Below, piece by piece: positions 22,014 to 32,900 of a stretch of DNA of 64,000 nt. The notes beneath the pieces were generated by a model. The model searched no databases, was not told the origin of the DNA, and saw only the letters and a list, made by a program, of their open reading frames with translations. Source of the stretch: Dendrolimus kikuchii (taxonomy: Eukaryota; Arthropoda; Insecta; Lepidoptera; Lasiocampidae); NCBI GenBank assembly GCA_019925095.2, contig CM034389.1, positions 15,816,435-15,880,434 on the forward strand, written 5' to 3'. The translations under genes were made by a program, and so were the position numbers. The first letter of the stretch is position 1, and each line of letters begins with the position of its first letter.

Positions 22014-24960
22014 CTGATTAAAGTTTATTTTGTTGCAGATTTTTGTGCGAAACAGTACATAGTACATTATGAGTGATCACTACAAGTTAACATTTTTATT
22101 GTTGTCAGTATTTTATGGGATCTCTGTAGTTTACCAGTCTAAAATTTTGAAAGAATGAAAAATATTCTTAAAAGTTTATATCAGCCGTTGACATTTCCGC
22201 TGACAGGACTTGGGCCTTTCATTTTAGTGGAACGTTCAATATAGCCTCACGCTTGTAAGGCGATTTGACGAGTTTCACATATTACTTACGTGAAAGTTTC
22301 TCAGCAATTTCTTTATCGTTATAAAATCAGCGCATAAGCTTCTCGCTGCTGGGGTCAGACCTTCAAAATGTTTAGGGGAACGGAGAGTATACTCGCCACG
22401 CTTGTCTAAAACGGCTTGGCGGGTAACACATCAGTTATATCGATGTGCAGGTTTCGTCACAATATTCCTTCATCGTTATCATGTAGTAATTATTACAGGT
22501 TGTAAATTAGGTTAGAAATATTTTCCAAGTGATTAATTTAATTAATATCTCGGCTAGGATTCGAACCCACGTCTCTGTATTCAGAAGTCACCCGGTAAGC
22601 CATTAAGTTAACACCATTTACGTTTATTTAATCTTAAATATGATAAACGTTTTTACTGCTTTAAGTTGGCCAACTTCACATAGGTTTCGTTATATTAATG
22701 TTTATTTTCTTTAAAAAATTTAGAAAAAATATATATAATTTAGGCTAAACTATAAAATAAACGTCTAGTTATCCAGCAGTAAGCAATCCACTGGGTGATT
22801 GGCGGCGCGGAAACATAGAATACATAGTTATAGGTACTCACTTTAACGCACGGAAATGCCGTAGGTACCGTCGGAAAGCCAGTATTGTAATCGTGTAATT
22901 AATACTTAAAATATTATGCAAAAACCATTTATTAATTTCAAAGTTGGATTAAATAAAAAAATCATTCATATACATATTTCTGTACTGTATATTTTTGCAA
23001 CAGTAAGTGATTTTGTTCGTTTGTTTATTGGTTCTTTTCTCATGAACTTGAAAATGAATTAATATCACAAATTCGGTATATACTTTTTATAACGGGAATA
23101 TGAATATAGGATATTTTTACCCTAGAAAATGTGATGTTGAAAAAAAAATTGAGCCTATTAATGTTGTACCTACACACGTGTTATGTAATGCATGAAAGTT
23201 TAAGATAAAATTCTTATACCCAGCGTTAAAATTTTCATTGAAGTCGGTTGTATCGTTTCGGCAATTATTCGAGACTAATTTCTAGACAGACTAAGAAAAA
23301 AACATTCTAAAAACGGTAATGTACTAATAATATTTTAGGATAGGGAAGGAAGATGGTGCAGCTGTTACAACTGGAATAGATATTAATTTATACGTAATAG
23401 TTAATTTTATATTATTTATTGATTTGGAATCGTCTTTTGAGATCAGCCACAGAAGATTGCGGACTATCTGATATTGTATGGAAAACCGTGCTTTGCGTAG
23501 CAATATGCTGCTAACTAAGGGCGGGTAATAGTTCTGAAGCAGACTATAATAAAGTTTATAACAAAGCCAATTGACGTCAACAACCTACCTGTACTTGCGC
23601 TTTATAATTGCAACAAGCTTTGATTGGTTTGCTATTTGTATTTTGTTCATATGTTTTTTTTTCATTTTAAACATTCTAGTCATTTGAATTTTAATATTGT
23701 AATTATTATATATATTGTAATAATTGTATTTTTTTAAATAATGTATGTACTTTGTGAATAAATATTTAAACAGTATTATTTTAAAGATCAGAACAGCAAT
23801 AGCAGACTGAAAACCTATGACTTTGATTTGAAAATCTAGTGAAACATTATAATTATCTACTTGCTGTACAGGTACCTACTATTTGTACTATTTAAGTACA
23901 ATAAATGAATAATTATCTTAATCAGAAGTTGTAAAAATAAGGGTAAATAGAAATTGCTACGTCGACAGCCGGGATCTGGGGCGAGACCGCGAGGCGCGGG
24001 CTTCTTTCTATCAAGGTCATTCTTGCACGCGAGCGTCTTCGGCACGCGCTACTTGTTGCTCTTCAAATCTCTTATCAGTGTATTCTATCAGCTACGGGCA
24101 TGCGGCCAGGGCTGAGTCCCTCGGACGCAGCACGATTCATAAACAAAGTACCTGAGGATCGCGGCGCGCGTACTCATCATCGTCGGAGAGCGCGTCCATG
24201 ACGGAACACAGTGTGCGTGGCGCGTGAGGGCGGTGGGCGCGCGCTCGGCGGCGGGCAGTCCGCGGGCGCGCGCACGTGTTCCGTGGCGGTCGCGTTTCGC
24301 TGCGGAACAACGCCGCTCCGCCCGCGTCCGCCGCGGCACTGACGGAGCCGGTGCGCATCGATCGGCCCTGCCGCCCGCCCCGAGCAACACGCCGGCTCGC
24401 CCGCCCTGGGCCCACGTGGTCGCTCGCCCGAACGACGCTTCCAATACGAGATCGCGTCACCGCTCGTCATGCCGATCGACGTGCGCGAAACGAGACAGAT
24501 GACGACCAAAACGCTAGACTTCCAACAGTGACGTTTCGCGCAATTCAGTCCTAAAGTTTTCGGATTCGGTTTGAAAAACGGCGCCTCTGCTCAAAAGCTA
24601 CCAGTGCGGCTGCGCGACTTAACGCAACAGATCTCAAATGCGCGCGGGAAACTCCAACTCTAAACGTCAAAGGCCGACGCGAACGAAATCACTACCGTTT
24701 CCCGAAATAGAACAACAGTTATAACTAGCGATCATAAATGTGAAGTCGTCAAAACTCACAAACGACGTCAGAACGGCGCCGACGACGCGTGCAGCGAGAG
24801 CTGATGACCTCGTGGGTCGAGTGCTGCGCTGGGGAGGGGCATAGGGTGCAGCGGAGTGCGGTGTGTGTCGTACCTGTTTGATGAGGGGCAGCAGGGTCCT
24901 CTCGATGGAGCGAGTCTTGATGTGGTTGAGGTCTATGTCGGGCAGGCCGGCGGCCGCCAT
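21833..24960 (-). CDS. alpha-Catr: alpha-catulin (catenin alpha-like), first two coding exons; gene continues to the left
   Basis: Alpha-catulin is a vinculin/alpha-catenin-family scaffold linked to Rho signalling and to the dystrophin/BK-channel complex in other animals (family knowledge). Exon 1 (24960-24874) encodes 29 residues with a core IKTRSIERTLLPLIKQ; vertebrate catulin has a nearly identical IKTRSVEQTLLPL segment, whereas alpha-catenin is less similar. Exon 2 (22013-21833) encodes about 60 residues including VGAAVCCAVERFVAVGETIAD, matching the QRVGQAV..GRFVKVGEAIADE region that follows in catulin. The exons join in phase 0; exon 2 ends in phase 1. About 640 further residues would be expected, and their exons are not visible, so they probably lie beyond the window's left edge. 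Exon 2 has an Ala/Gly-rich stretch where vertebrate catulin carries a short loop. Confidence 0.82.
22350..22615 (-). repeat. tRNA-derived SINE, minus orientation
   Basis: On the minus strand the head has an A-box-like GGCTTACCGGGTGA and a B box GTGGGTTCGAATCC (22560-22615). The body is the reverse of 'GCAGGTTTCGTCACAATATTCCTTCA', which corresponds to the TGAAGGAA..ATCGTGA block of the SINE at 29860. Lies in alpha-catulin intron 1. Confidence 0.6.
22616..24119. other. alpha-catulin intron 1, non-coding
   Basis: AT-rich until about 23950, then increasingly GC-rich. No exon could be supported. A minus-strand frame at 23857-24045 in the GC-rich shoulder has no recognisable domain. Confidence 0.5.
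24152..24199 (-). CDS. Candidate alternative first coding exon (16 codons)
   Basis: ATG at 24199 is followed by MDALSDDDEYARRDPQ and a canonical donor CAG|GTACTT. It is on the same strand as alpha-catulin, inside the CpG-rich region, 675 bp past the exon 1 donor. It ends in phase 0, so it would splice in frame to alpha-catulin exon 2. It may be an alternative first exon of that gene or the first exon of another gene; I do not recognise the peptide. The acidic SDDDE core is unlike the rest of this GC-rich DNA, which mostly encodes Arg, Ala and Gly. Confidence 0.4.
24874..24960 (-). CDS. alpha-Catr: alpha-catulin coding exon 1
   Basis: Starts at ATG 24960 and ends at donor CAG|GTACGA; 87 nt, phase 0 exit. 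It encodes MAAAGLPDIDLNHIKTR then SIERTLLPLIKQ. The IKTRS.E.TLLPL block identifies catulin. Confidence 0.84.
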
Positions 24961-25003
24961 GACTGGCGCAGGCGACTGCGCGTGTGCGCGCGCGCACTGG
25001 CCG

Positions 25004-25039
25004 CCGCCCGCCCATTGGCTCGGTTGCGCCCGTCACGTG
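25004..25039 (-). promoter_or_regulatory. Likely promoter elements upstream of alpha-catulin
   Basis: Read on the minus strand, 45-80 bp upstream of the exon 1 ATG: an E-box GTCACGTG-type palindrome (plus coordinates 25032-25039), a CCAAT box (25014-25018, ATTGG on plus) and an adjoining GC box GGGCGGGC (25005-25013). No TATA box. Site identity is from consensus only. Confidence 0.5.
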
Positions 25040-25060
25040 GCCCCCCTTCCCCCTTTATCC

Positions 25061-25839
25061 AGACGTCGCACAATCACTCGCCGTCATGCGTTCACTTTTA
25101 TAGTGTACTCTCTTACGACCTTTCTAAAAACTACGAATTTACGCGTTCTGTTTTGTTATGATAAGATTACTCGCGTGTACCACATCCACGCTCCACGACT
25201 GGATTACGTCTCGATTCTCAAATAAAAGAGTACCTGTGGTTTTAGGAAATGTATAGGTGATTTAAGGATTAAAACAACTAATGTATTGCACAATTTTATT
25301 TCAAACACATACATAATATTATATACGGCCGTGAACATGGCCTAATTAACTTAGCGATACAATCATTGGCACATTATCACAAAGTCAATGATTCTCTTTA
25401 TGATTACCATTTTAATAATTTCTATAACTGTGATGGCATTAGGGAAGATTTTGGAGAGATCTACACCAAAAACTTCTAATCTAATATCTTTTACAAACTT
25501 TTTTAAATGACATGTATACAATAATAATACTGATACACAGAATGGGAAACATTGTTGAGCCTATATCTAATGTTCAAAGTAAACAGGTCATTAAGAAAGC
25601 ACTTATATTAATAGGCTTTGGTAATTGCTCTTTATGAAGTAACCTAGATTAATCATAGGTGGATTAATAAAATTAGTAATTATATACTATAAGTAAATAA
25701 TTAATAGCGAGTTTCAAAAAGTTATAACCAATAATGGTACTAGATTTGTCAGCATACAATAAAGATTAATAATTATTAGATATAACGAAATTTTATACAT
25801 ACAAATTACACATATATTAATAATTAATAATATAATAAA
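25061..25839. other. Intergenic AT-rich DNA between alpha-catulin and myosin III
   Basis: No exon or named repeat supported. It separates the 3' end of the myosin gene from the alpha-catulin promoter; both genes are on the minus strand. Confidence 0.5.
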
Positions 25840-26085
25840 TCAGCAGACAACACTTGTACACGTATTGTATATTCCCAAGCTAAGCAACTTACGCTTGTGT
25901 TATGGGTAATATACAACGGATCACCTTAGAGCCGATCCCAGACACCTAGACCATAGTAAATAACACAAAATTTGTTTACGAAATTTGCCATGTCGGGAAT
26001 CGAACTCGAAACCTCTGCGCTGCATTGAATTAATCAGGCAAAGGCTAAGCCCACTCAACCACAGAAGCCGTCATATCAAAGGACA
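25840..26085 (-). repeat. tRNA-derived SINE (family with CTTAGCTTGGG tail), minus orientation
   Basis: On the minus strand: A-box-like TGGTTGAGTGGGC, B box GAGTTCGATTCCC, then a body with 'GGATCGGCTC' and 'TTGTATATTACCCATAACAC' and a 'GCTTAGCTTGGG' segment near the end. Copies of the same family: 57185-57400 (minus) and 56540-56735 (plus); 33870-34090 (plus) is more diverged. Confidence 0.7.
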
Positions 26086-26565
26086 ATCTTATATTTGTAT
26101 ATTTTTAACGTCTGGTTTTTAATAGTTCAAGAAACAAATTACAAACCCTTGGTTAGGCATTATAATAGTCATTTTAATTGTGGATAATTTAGATAATCCT
26201 ATCAAATTTAATTATTCTAAAGAATAAAATAAGTTCTTAAGCCTATTTTCACGAATTCAAATTAGAGATATTTTCAAATAGTACATAATATAATAGTCAT
26301 GCAGACACACATGTAATAAATTCTAAAATTATTTACATTTAAAATACAACAAGGGTTAAATTAACAGTTTATCATCATACTTTTGAAATGTTATGATAGA
26401 AAATCTTTTAATTACTGTTTAAAGAATTATAATTGAGATATCTTACTTCATTTTACTTGTATATAAGCTTATGACGTCATAAGTATCTCGTACAAAATCT
26501 ATGAGAGTGCGTTGTAATACGATAAAAAGTATCTCAGTTGATTTGACTGTCCGGTCCCCTATTTA

Positions 26566-26571
26566 ATAATT
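26566..26571 (-). terminator. Possible poly(A) signal of the myosin III gene
   Basis: ATTAAA on the minus strand (TTTAAT on plus) lies 22 nt past the stop codon. ATTAAA is the commonest AATAAA variant. It is very close to the stop, so a more distal signal is also possible. Confidence 0.3.
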
Positions 26572-26592
26572 TATAATCTGTGGTATAAGTAC

Positions 26593-26944
26593 TTAATTAT
26601 AATATACCCCCATATTGATCTGCGGTCGTCTTTTACACTGTGCCTGCTTACAGCTAGTACTATCTTGAGAACTGTCCGATAACCAGGGACTCTGTCCCGA
26701 ATTCTTCACTTTACGTTTCCGGAGACTTTCTGTTGGTCCCAAAGTTGGCCGTAATAACTGCTTAAATCTAAAAGGACCTTCGTTATAGTCGTCGTCAGAA
26801 CTAAATATTGGCGTTGCCAGCATTTCCGGGGAGTTTCTTAAAATTTTGCGAAGAGTTGAGCCGGGATCATTGACAGCCTTGTATGATACACGCGGAGCGG
26901 GCTCGGCCTTCTGGCACTTCTTTACTAGTTCGTGGATTTTGTTA
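26593..26944 (-). CDS. ninaC: Myosin III exon 21: C-terminal tail and stop
   Basis: Acceptor TTTTACAG|TAACA; 352 nt including TAA at 26595-26593. Encodes [17 protein letters not shown], the acidic-to-basic [20 protein letters not shown] block and an ending NMGVYYN. The FRFKQLLR core parallels the conserved class III tail segment that in other species binds actin or MORN4-type partners (family knowledge, identity inferred). Confidence 0.86.
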
Positions 26945-29900
26945 CTGTAAAATGTAAATATTTTTAATTAGTATAGAGTTATAAGCAAGTCGGGAGAAAT
27001 ATGGGGGCAACTTTTGAAGACAGAAAAACATAAAAACGTCGTAGGGGGGGTCCACACAATTTTCACAACTTTGGAAGCTGACACCTCCACACCTTCCAAA
27101 GTTGCCAGACTTTATTTAAAAATTCATTAAGAAACATGTTTTTCAAGATCTGGCTAGCGAAATTGCACACGACTATTTACACTAATTTCTTTTAACCCAT
27201 GGATAATTTATACATATACGAGTAATAGAGAGAATGTGAGAATAGCGATAACCTCTATATGTTTTTCCGCGAAATCACTACATAACTTTTACTTTTGTAG
27301 CGCCATACACAATACACCTTCCCATTATTTTTAAAAAATTGTAGATCCGTAGTTTCCGAGAAAAATGAGTGTGACATACAAAGGCATACATTATGATGTC
27401 ATAATAATATTTCCAAAATAGCTTTGGAAGCCTAAAAATCAGTTGTTACGTAGGCAGCGTTTTTCAACTAATCTGGAAAAGCGATAAAGTTTGCAGTGGA
27501 CTGTACATAGATATGGGAAGTGGAGTGATCGGAAAACGCTACATGATTTAGTTTTTTGATGATTCAATACAACACGAGTATAGCATATCGAAAGTGTCTG
27601 GTATTAGCCCGATCTCACACGTGTAAGTTTTGCTTGAACTACGATTTATCAATATCTTATCCTTTCACAGCTGAATCTTATAGGTATAAGGCCGGGCTTA
27701 AATAGTAACTAATCTAAAAAATGCAATGTAAAAAAGTCATACCCATCATTCCTATTCACCCCGAAAGTAAGACATGCAGCAGAATTTAAGTACGTTATTA
27801 GTTGAGTCTAAGGCCAATATTTTCTGAAATTATAATCATAGTCGTACCTGACTAGGCCGCCGCATTGACGGCTGCAAGGCAAGTTTTGCTTGTTTCCATT
27901 TGACTGCAGATGCCTGTCTTCAGTGTAATCATGACCGTTGTTGTTGGATAGGTATCTGAAAATAAGTATAAAAAAAATCATTTTTGCTTTTGGTTTATCG
28001 TGATAGATGTATGCCAGTATTTAAAAATTGCAGAATCCGCTTCTTATATGCACATTAGACCAATATGTGTTTTGGTTCACAAATAGTTGGGAGGATGACA
28101 TCGTCGAGAAATACGTTTAAACTTTATATGCCGCAGTGGAGAATATAAATATTTAAAAAGAATGTATACTCATTAAAGGGGCTTAGAACATTTAGAGTCA
28201 TGTCAGCAACAAGATAGTTAATCTAAAAGTTATAAGGTGATAACAGATACAGCAATTTTAGCTATATTGGTCGTAAACGATACAGTTGTTAACGATACAA
28301 ACCTGGGGTTTTTGAGTTCATAGTCTTTTTTACTCAGCAATGGCTCATCCCATGGTCTAGCTGGACTCTCAAGAAACTCCGGTGATGGACTAATTAATCC
28401 ATTGAGCAAGCATGAATAAATGACATGGGTAATTATAGTATAGATATGATCATAATTGTATACTTCCATTACTATTCCCTAATTAAATGACTATTTTCGA
28501 TTCCTCTGAGCTTAAAAATTTGTTCAAAATGGCGATCAAAATAATTTCATACTAGTTTACGAATATGAAAATGTTTTTTATGCGTGTTTATTTTTGGTGC
28601 AACCTCTTTACGGCATTATGTATACACCTATTTCAATATGATTTGGTTTAAAAACTATGTTTAGAGGGCAAAGCAAAATCATAGGGTTTAGACGTTTTTT
28701 CAGAGTTGTGTGTTTTACTGGGCGACTTTAACTAATATTTTACTAAAACGTAGTTTTATTATGTATACAAGTCGCGAAAACTTAAGAAAATATTAGTATT
28801 TTACTTTCACGCTAAAATCCCTAATTCAACAAATTTAATACCAAAGAAAGGTCACATTACCTGGATAACCTGCTAGCATCCTGCTCTATTTGCGAATGTT
28901 GCCCGCGTATTATCGCCGGTACTAGGGTAAATCCAGGAGGTTGACGATACTCGTCAGGCGGTCGCTGCACTTCATTTAACCGAATACCTGGCTTGTTCCT
29001 CCTCAGATTTTTGTGGACTTCTTGATTTTTGTTATGAACCTGTAATTAATATTAATTCATAATGATATATAAATGGGAAGGTGACATTATTGGTATATTT
29101 AGTTGCTCCTTCTTCAGAATCTTATAAATAACTGGAGTTTTCCCTGCGGTTACGCCGCGGGATAAACCCTGGTGCGTGGTTCTATTTGACTTATATAAAA
29201 CATAGTTAAGGTTTTTTTACATAGGTATCGCGAGCGAAGCCGCGGGCAAAACCTTTCTTGAAAAATTGTCTAACTGATGATGAAAACCGCTTAAATATTC
29301 GCTGGGTAGTTTAGGAGTTGGTTTTAGTTGTAGTTTATAGTTGTACTCGTGTATCTATATACAGACAGGCAGACGCGGAGAGCGATTTTGTAAAGATTTA
29401 ATGAATCCAAGATTATCATGAAATTTTGTATTATTGTACGCATAGTTTCAGTAATAAGAATGAATTGTTGGATACTCTTATCCCGAAAATGAAATAATAT
29501 TGGGGTAAGGATCTGCAGTTTGTGTAAGTGAAGCCAAGGGAAAAGGTCCTATTGATTTTATACAATTTACAAAACAATCCTCGACATAAAATATCTACAT
29601 ATCAAACTGTATGTAATGCAATTGAAATGTTCGGTTGCCAAGGCTTTGGTTTATAATTAGGTAGTAATTAGTGCTCACCTGCTCGGCAAATGTCTGTAGT
29701 TGCGTAGCTCTCTCTTGGACGGAGTAATGTTGCATTGCGTGATGGGTGGAAGGAGGCGAAGGTGCGGGGTGCGATGGCGGCGAAGGTGGTGCCGGTGCAC
29801 GCACCTTCTTTGCCCACTTGCGACGCGCCGTATAGCCACGGAAATCTGCAAGTCAAGGAAGCAGGCCGTGATAGCTTAGCGAGTAAAGCTCTCTAGTAAC

Positions 29901-32900
29901 AAACTCGCATTTCAAAAGACACGTGGGTGTGAATCCTGGCCGGAAAACATGCACTACTTGGGTAGATTTCTGACCTAATGTGCATATTGTTATAATTGCC
30001 ACATATTGACGGTGAAGGAATACATCGTGATAAAACTTGCCCATCGAGATAATCGATGTATTAAACCCGCCAGCCAATCTCCTTGGATAAATTTGCCTAA
30101 AAACGGAAAGGCTTGAGCCCAGTAGTGGGAGCGGTTATTATATAAGGTTAAGCATAAAGAATGATGCACGTAGTGTGTGGTGTGTATTCAACATATTTAA
30201 AAATTGCCTTTCTTGTATAATTTATAAAGGAATTACTTGATATGCTTTTGTAAATAAGCTGAAGTCGATGTATATTTCTTACAATTACCTTTTAATAAAA
30301 CCGATTGGTAGTATGTATGCCAATGATCTATTTATAACAGATACAGAAGAATATCCGAAGTTGTGCAAAAAATAGAGAAGCGGACCACAGTCCGCTTTTT
30401 TGAAGTCAAAGCTTAACTAGCAACAGCGATTGGCATGGTAATTCCCAAAAATTAGACTGTGATTACTTAAGAGAATTTTGAATAAACAGTTGAAGCGTTT
30501 TTTGTATAGCAACAGAAAAAAACATATTTTGCCTCTTAGACGTTAGAATCAATATAACTAGTATAAAAGGCTACATACGACTTTGAATAACTACAGCCGC
30601 TTTGTTGGTGTCGATATTTTCCTTGTTTCCAGAGCCTGAGTTATTGGTGTCGATGCTGTCTTGTGACGTCATTCTCCGTAGAATCTTTGCCTTCATCAAC
30701 GCTTTGTTTTTGTTTGGGATACCTTGACCAATAAAGTTGAGAATAATTGTAATGTTCACTGAATTATTTATTACTAAGTAGTTATACAACATATAAATAT
30801 AATATTAATTGGTATTCATTTCCTTGACAGTTTCTATTATCAACAAAAAATAATAACTTTAAGTGCAAAGATGCATCAGTTTGTATCACTTATTACAGAC
30901 ATATATAGATTACAGAACAACCAATGCTACTGAAGGCAACGTATGTACTGTAAGATATGTGAATACTTTTAAATCTGAACTGTGAGAATGACGAAGGAAA
31001 AATATATGTATAAAAAATTTACTTATCATTTAAAATCCAAACCTGGCTTGTGATGTTTCCTCTGACTATCTTGTTCCCTTTGGAACTCTCTTGCGAGTAG
31101 TCGCTGCCTTTCCTGAATCCTTTTCCTTGTCAACCATCCACGTACGTGCTTTTGCAATGTCAACACTGAGATTGCCATTTGGGCCTTTAATCTTTGGTAA
31201 TGGTGTCTTGCTAGCCAACCACGTACACATGCCTGTACTAATATGACTTTTCTTATCTGTAAAAGGAAAATATAGAAATAATCGTCTTTTGATATTAGAT
31301 TTTGTAAGTATGTCTTGAGATAGATATCATTCATTATTATTTTATCGTAAAATAAAAAATATGAACAAATAGAGCCACAAATTACATTGTATTATGACGT
31401 AATACGTGATTCACAAAGAAAGATTTTGAGGATTAGTAGAAGTGATAGCTAATTAAAATAAGAAAAAGACACACCTGGGATATATTACATCTGGAATAAA
31501 TTGCTAAACCATGGTTGTTTTCAACATAAATTATTATGAATACGTTTGATGACAAGGATATCTGTAGTTTAATTATTATTAATATGCAATACGCATTCGT
31601 AAAAGTAAATGGTTTAACTCCTTCCCTTATTGAGACAATTCAAATATAGAGAGTTTTCTGTCCTTGAGTTGAAATCAAAAGCGACTAACCATTGACGGTT
31701 AAATTGTTTTAAATTATTTTTATGGTTATGGTGAACATAAATGCAAATTTAATAGCACATCGAAAGTTTATGCCAAAATAACACGCAACCCTTGTAGCGT
31801 TAGTATAACATTTGTTCTGAAAGTGAACGAAAATTCTACTATAAAAGTATTATAGCATAAAATTATGTTCAATCAATCCATTGATATTTTAGAAACAAAA
31901 AAATAGAGATTCTTGTTGGAATGTTTGATATTTTAGAATTTGAAAAACTAAAGATTTTCGCTAGAATATCACCATTTTCATAATGTAGAGATTAATAAAT
32001 ATGTGAGTCTCATGTGTGATTTTTGGTTTACAATTAAATAACTTAATGCAAAAAGACACGCAGCCAGTCCGATTGTGCAATTATTTCAAGAAAATTATTT
32101 AGCAAAATGGAGTGGTTCTTTACGTGCTTCTAAGCGTCTAATTTACTATAGTTGTTATCTAAGTAATAGTTTGATAAATTTACCTGTTCTTCATAAATCC
32201 TAGCAAGGCGTTCGATATGATAGTATTTTAAGAACACTTTGGACTTTCCGAGCGCCCACCCATCCATTTTCAGTCTTAGCAGGAGAAGGCGGGAAGTGTC
32301 ACGGCCAGGCTTCGCTTCTTCGTCGTAGCTGAAGGCTAGGAAGCCATATCTACAGAAAAAAAGAGTCCGTCTCTCTGAGATCTTATAAATATATGTCATA
32401 TAATAATAATTTGCACATTTACAAAGCTTTGCGTCTCTATATCTGGTTTACTTTAAATTAATACTGACATTATAATTCTTATTTTTTTATATATTTACTA
32501 TGTCCAATACATGGATGATTGGTAGAAAATCCATGCTGATATATAAAGTATATAAAAGTAATTTTGGATGTTAGTATGTTTGTTTTATTTGGGGCCTATT
32601 CGATAAAAGTAGGGGCGATAAAATGGGGCGAAATTCGGTAAAAGTAGTGGTTAAGTACTTTTGGTAACGCAGATAACCATCGCATACTTTTGATCCCAAT
32701 GGGAAAGATTGAGGGCAAAATGTGCGACGATGAAGCCACATGGAACGCTCTACTAGTTAAATGAAATAAAAAAATTACCGCTTCAAGAATTCTTCGAAAG
32801 TAAGTCGGTGTGAGAATCCATTTTGCCTTATTCTAATAGTTTCTAAGACCCCGGTATATCTTAATTGCTTTAGTATCTTTGCAGAGTCAAAATGCTTCGG

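Larger units (their letters stand above)
24120..25050. promoter_or_regulatory. CpG-island-like region at the alpha-catulin 5' end
   Basis: About 0.9 kb of GC-rich, CpG-dense sequence in an otherwise AT-rich window. It covers the first coding exon of alpha-catulin and a second candidate first exon at 24152-24199. Between them lies GCGCGGGAAA (24642-24651), an E2F-type site on the minus strand. Long overlapping open frames on both strands here (about 90-120 codons) are composition artefacts with no domain support. Inference: a broad housekeeping-type promoter, possibly with two start regions. Confidence 0.6.

Noticed and set aside
24088..25225. Many overlapping frames of 90-120 codons on both strands
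   Set aside because: They sit in the CpG-rich promoter region, are Arg/Ala/Pro-rich in every frame and lack domains. Only the two short exons with donors are supported.
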